From contig JAFUQL010000272.1 of assembly GCA_017472375.1 (NCBI GenBank), positions 1 through 5,043 on the forward strand: 5,043 bases of DNA, given 5' to 3'. This DNA is from Oscillospiraceae bacterium (GTDB lineage: Bacteria; Bacillota; Clostridia; Oscillospirales; Ruminococcaceae). The notes beneath the pieces are model-generated. The model saw nothing but the letters and a program-made list of their open reading frames with translations, was not told the DNA's origin and did not search any database. Of the stretch, positions 4,226 to 5,043 are shown in pieces. Each line of letters opens with the position of its first letter. Position 1 is the stretch's first letter. The position numbers and the translations under genes were made by a program.

Positions 4226-5043
4226 ATGCATCATCACGAGACCCGGGAGGCTGTTCTTCGGGCCCTCGCGTCCGACCCGCAGCGGGGCCTGAACACTGCC
4301 CAGGTGCAGGAGAACCTGCAGCGCTTCGGCCCGAACCGCCTGAATCAAAAGCCACCCAAGACCAATTTGCAGCGCTTTCTGGACCAGTTCAAGGATGCCA
4401 TGATCCTGATCCTGCTGGCGGCCGCTGCCGTGTCCTTTGCCGTGGCCTGTGTGGAGCAGGATCCCGGTGAATTCTTCGAACCGCTTCTGATCCTGCTCAT
4501 CGTGGTGCTGAACGCCGTGATGGGCGTGATGCAGGAGAGCAAGGCGGAAAAAGCTCTGGAAGCTCTGAAAAACCTCTCCGCCCCCCACGCCCGGGTCATC
4601 CGCGACGGACAGGAGCAGATCATTGACGCGGCCCAGCTGGTGCCCGGCGATGTGATCCGGCTGGAGGCCGGCGACTTCGTACCCGCCGATGCCCGCCTGC
4701 TCCACAGCGCAGGGCTGAAAAGCGAGGAATCCGCCCTTACCGGCGAGTCGGTGCCTTCCGAAAAGGATGCCGACGATCTTGTGCCTGAGAATGCTCCCCT
4801 GGGCGACCGCACCAACATGGTGTTCTCCGGGTGCAGCATCGCTTATGGCTCCGCGCTGGCTGTGGTGACCGCCACCGGCATGGACACCGAGATGGGCCGG
4901 ATCGCCAACCTGCTGGAGGGCGAGGAGGAGGGACAGACCCCTCTGCAGCAGAAGCTGGCCCAGCTGGGCAAGTATCTGGGCACCATGGCTCTGGTAGCCT
5001 GCGCCATCATCTTTGTGGTGGGTCTGGTCAACGGTATCCCCGC
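4226..5043 (+). CDS. P-type cation-transporting ATPase, calcium-pump type (N-terminal part, runs off the window)
   Basis: The first 272 residues of an ion pump, open through the right edge. Residues about 5-45 are the cation-ATPase N-terminal domain (LRALASDPQRGLNTAQV, RFGPNRL). M1 is about 58-75 and M2 about 85-103. The actuator domain follows, with VPGDV (139-143), the PADARL segment (153-158) and the dephosphorylation motif TGES (172-175). M3 starts near 247. The M2-to-actuator stretch (QESKAEKALEALKNLSAP) resembles SERCA/PMCA-like bacterial calcium pumps. The phosphorylation motif DKTGT, the M4 cation site and the C-terminal helices lie beyond the window, so calcium as substrate is inferred. 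GAGGAGGT at 4209-4216 precedes the ATG by 9 bases; an in-frame TTG at 4223 is an alternative start. The TATACT box and leader suggest its own transcription unit. Normal length is about 850-900 residues. Confidence 0.93.
   Translation, partial: MHHHETREAVLRALASDPQRGLNTAQVQENLQRFGPNRLNQKPPKTNLQRFLDQFKDAMILILLAAAAVSFAVACVEQDPGEFFEPLLILLIVVLNAVMGVMQESKAEKALEALKNLSAPHARVIRDGQEQIIDAAQLVPGDVIRLEAGDFVPADARLLHSAGLKSEESALTGESVPSEKDADDLVPENAPLGDRTNMVFSGCSIAYGSALAVVTATGMDTEMGRIANLLEGEEEGQTPLQQKLAQLGKYLGTMALVACAIIFVVGLVNGIP

Noticed and set aside
4012..4470. 152-codon plus-strand open frame spanning the ATPase leader and start
   Set aside because: It overlaps the ATPase in another frame, is Pro/Arg/Gly-rich without a recognisable domain, and lacks a convincing ribosome binding site. 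The ATPase frame has clear motifs.
1..5043. CRISPR arrays, insertion sequences, rRNA genes or replication origins
   Set aside because: No spaced direct repeats, transposase motifs, terminal inverted repeats or rRNA signatures were seen. The only tandem repeat is the coding 33-bp unit at 402-533.

Overview
The window looks like a GC-rich member of the Firmicutes, most likely a gut clostridium of the Oscillospiraceae/Ruminococcaceae (Faecalibacterium, Subdoligranulum or Gemmiger type). This rests on coding codons that mostly end in G or C, strong AGGAGG-like ribosome binding sites, a low-GC-style consensus promoter in front of tRNA genes, and small proteins of types I remember from that group. 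The genus is an inference, because I could run no database search.

Layout. Positions 1-137 hold two minus-strand tRNA genes, Glu(CTC) and a cut-off Asn(GTT), read leftward from a near-perfect sigma-A promoter at 159-187. Positions 138-386 are the divergent intergenic region, ending in a 5'-leader hairpin. Positions 387-668 encode a 93-residue charged helical protein built on four tandem 11-residue repeats, closed by a strong terminator at 724-754. Positions 845-3868 look like one transcription unit: an OmpR-type response regulator (845-1516), a histidine kinase with almost no extracellular loop (1513-2565), an 8-helix membrane protein (2552-3445) and, after 36 bases, a 128-residue two-helix membrane protein (3482-3868). 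A terminator follows at 3890-3934. Positions 3935-4225 are a non-coding gap with a -10-like box, palindromes and a structured leader. From 4226 to the end runs the N-terminal part of a P-type cation ATPase of the calcium-pump type, cut off by the window edge.

How they may work together. The regulator, kinase and 8-helix protein overlap by 4 and 14 bases and are almost certainly translated together. The kinase has only about a 14-residue loop outside the membrane, so it probably senses within the membrane or through a partner. The overlapping 8-helix protein is the obvious candidate partner, by analogy with LiaF/LiaRS. This regulator, kinase and membrane-protein cassette is the best candidate for an undescribed system. 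The 11-residue-repeat protein, whose periodicity resembles that of lipid-binding and LEA proteins, is the second point of interest. The ATPase and the tRNAs appear to be separate, ordinary units.
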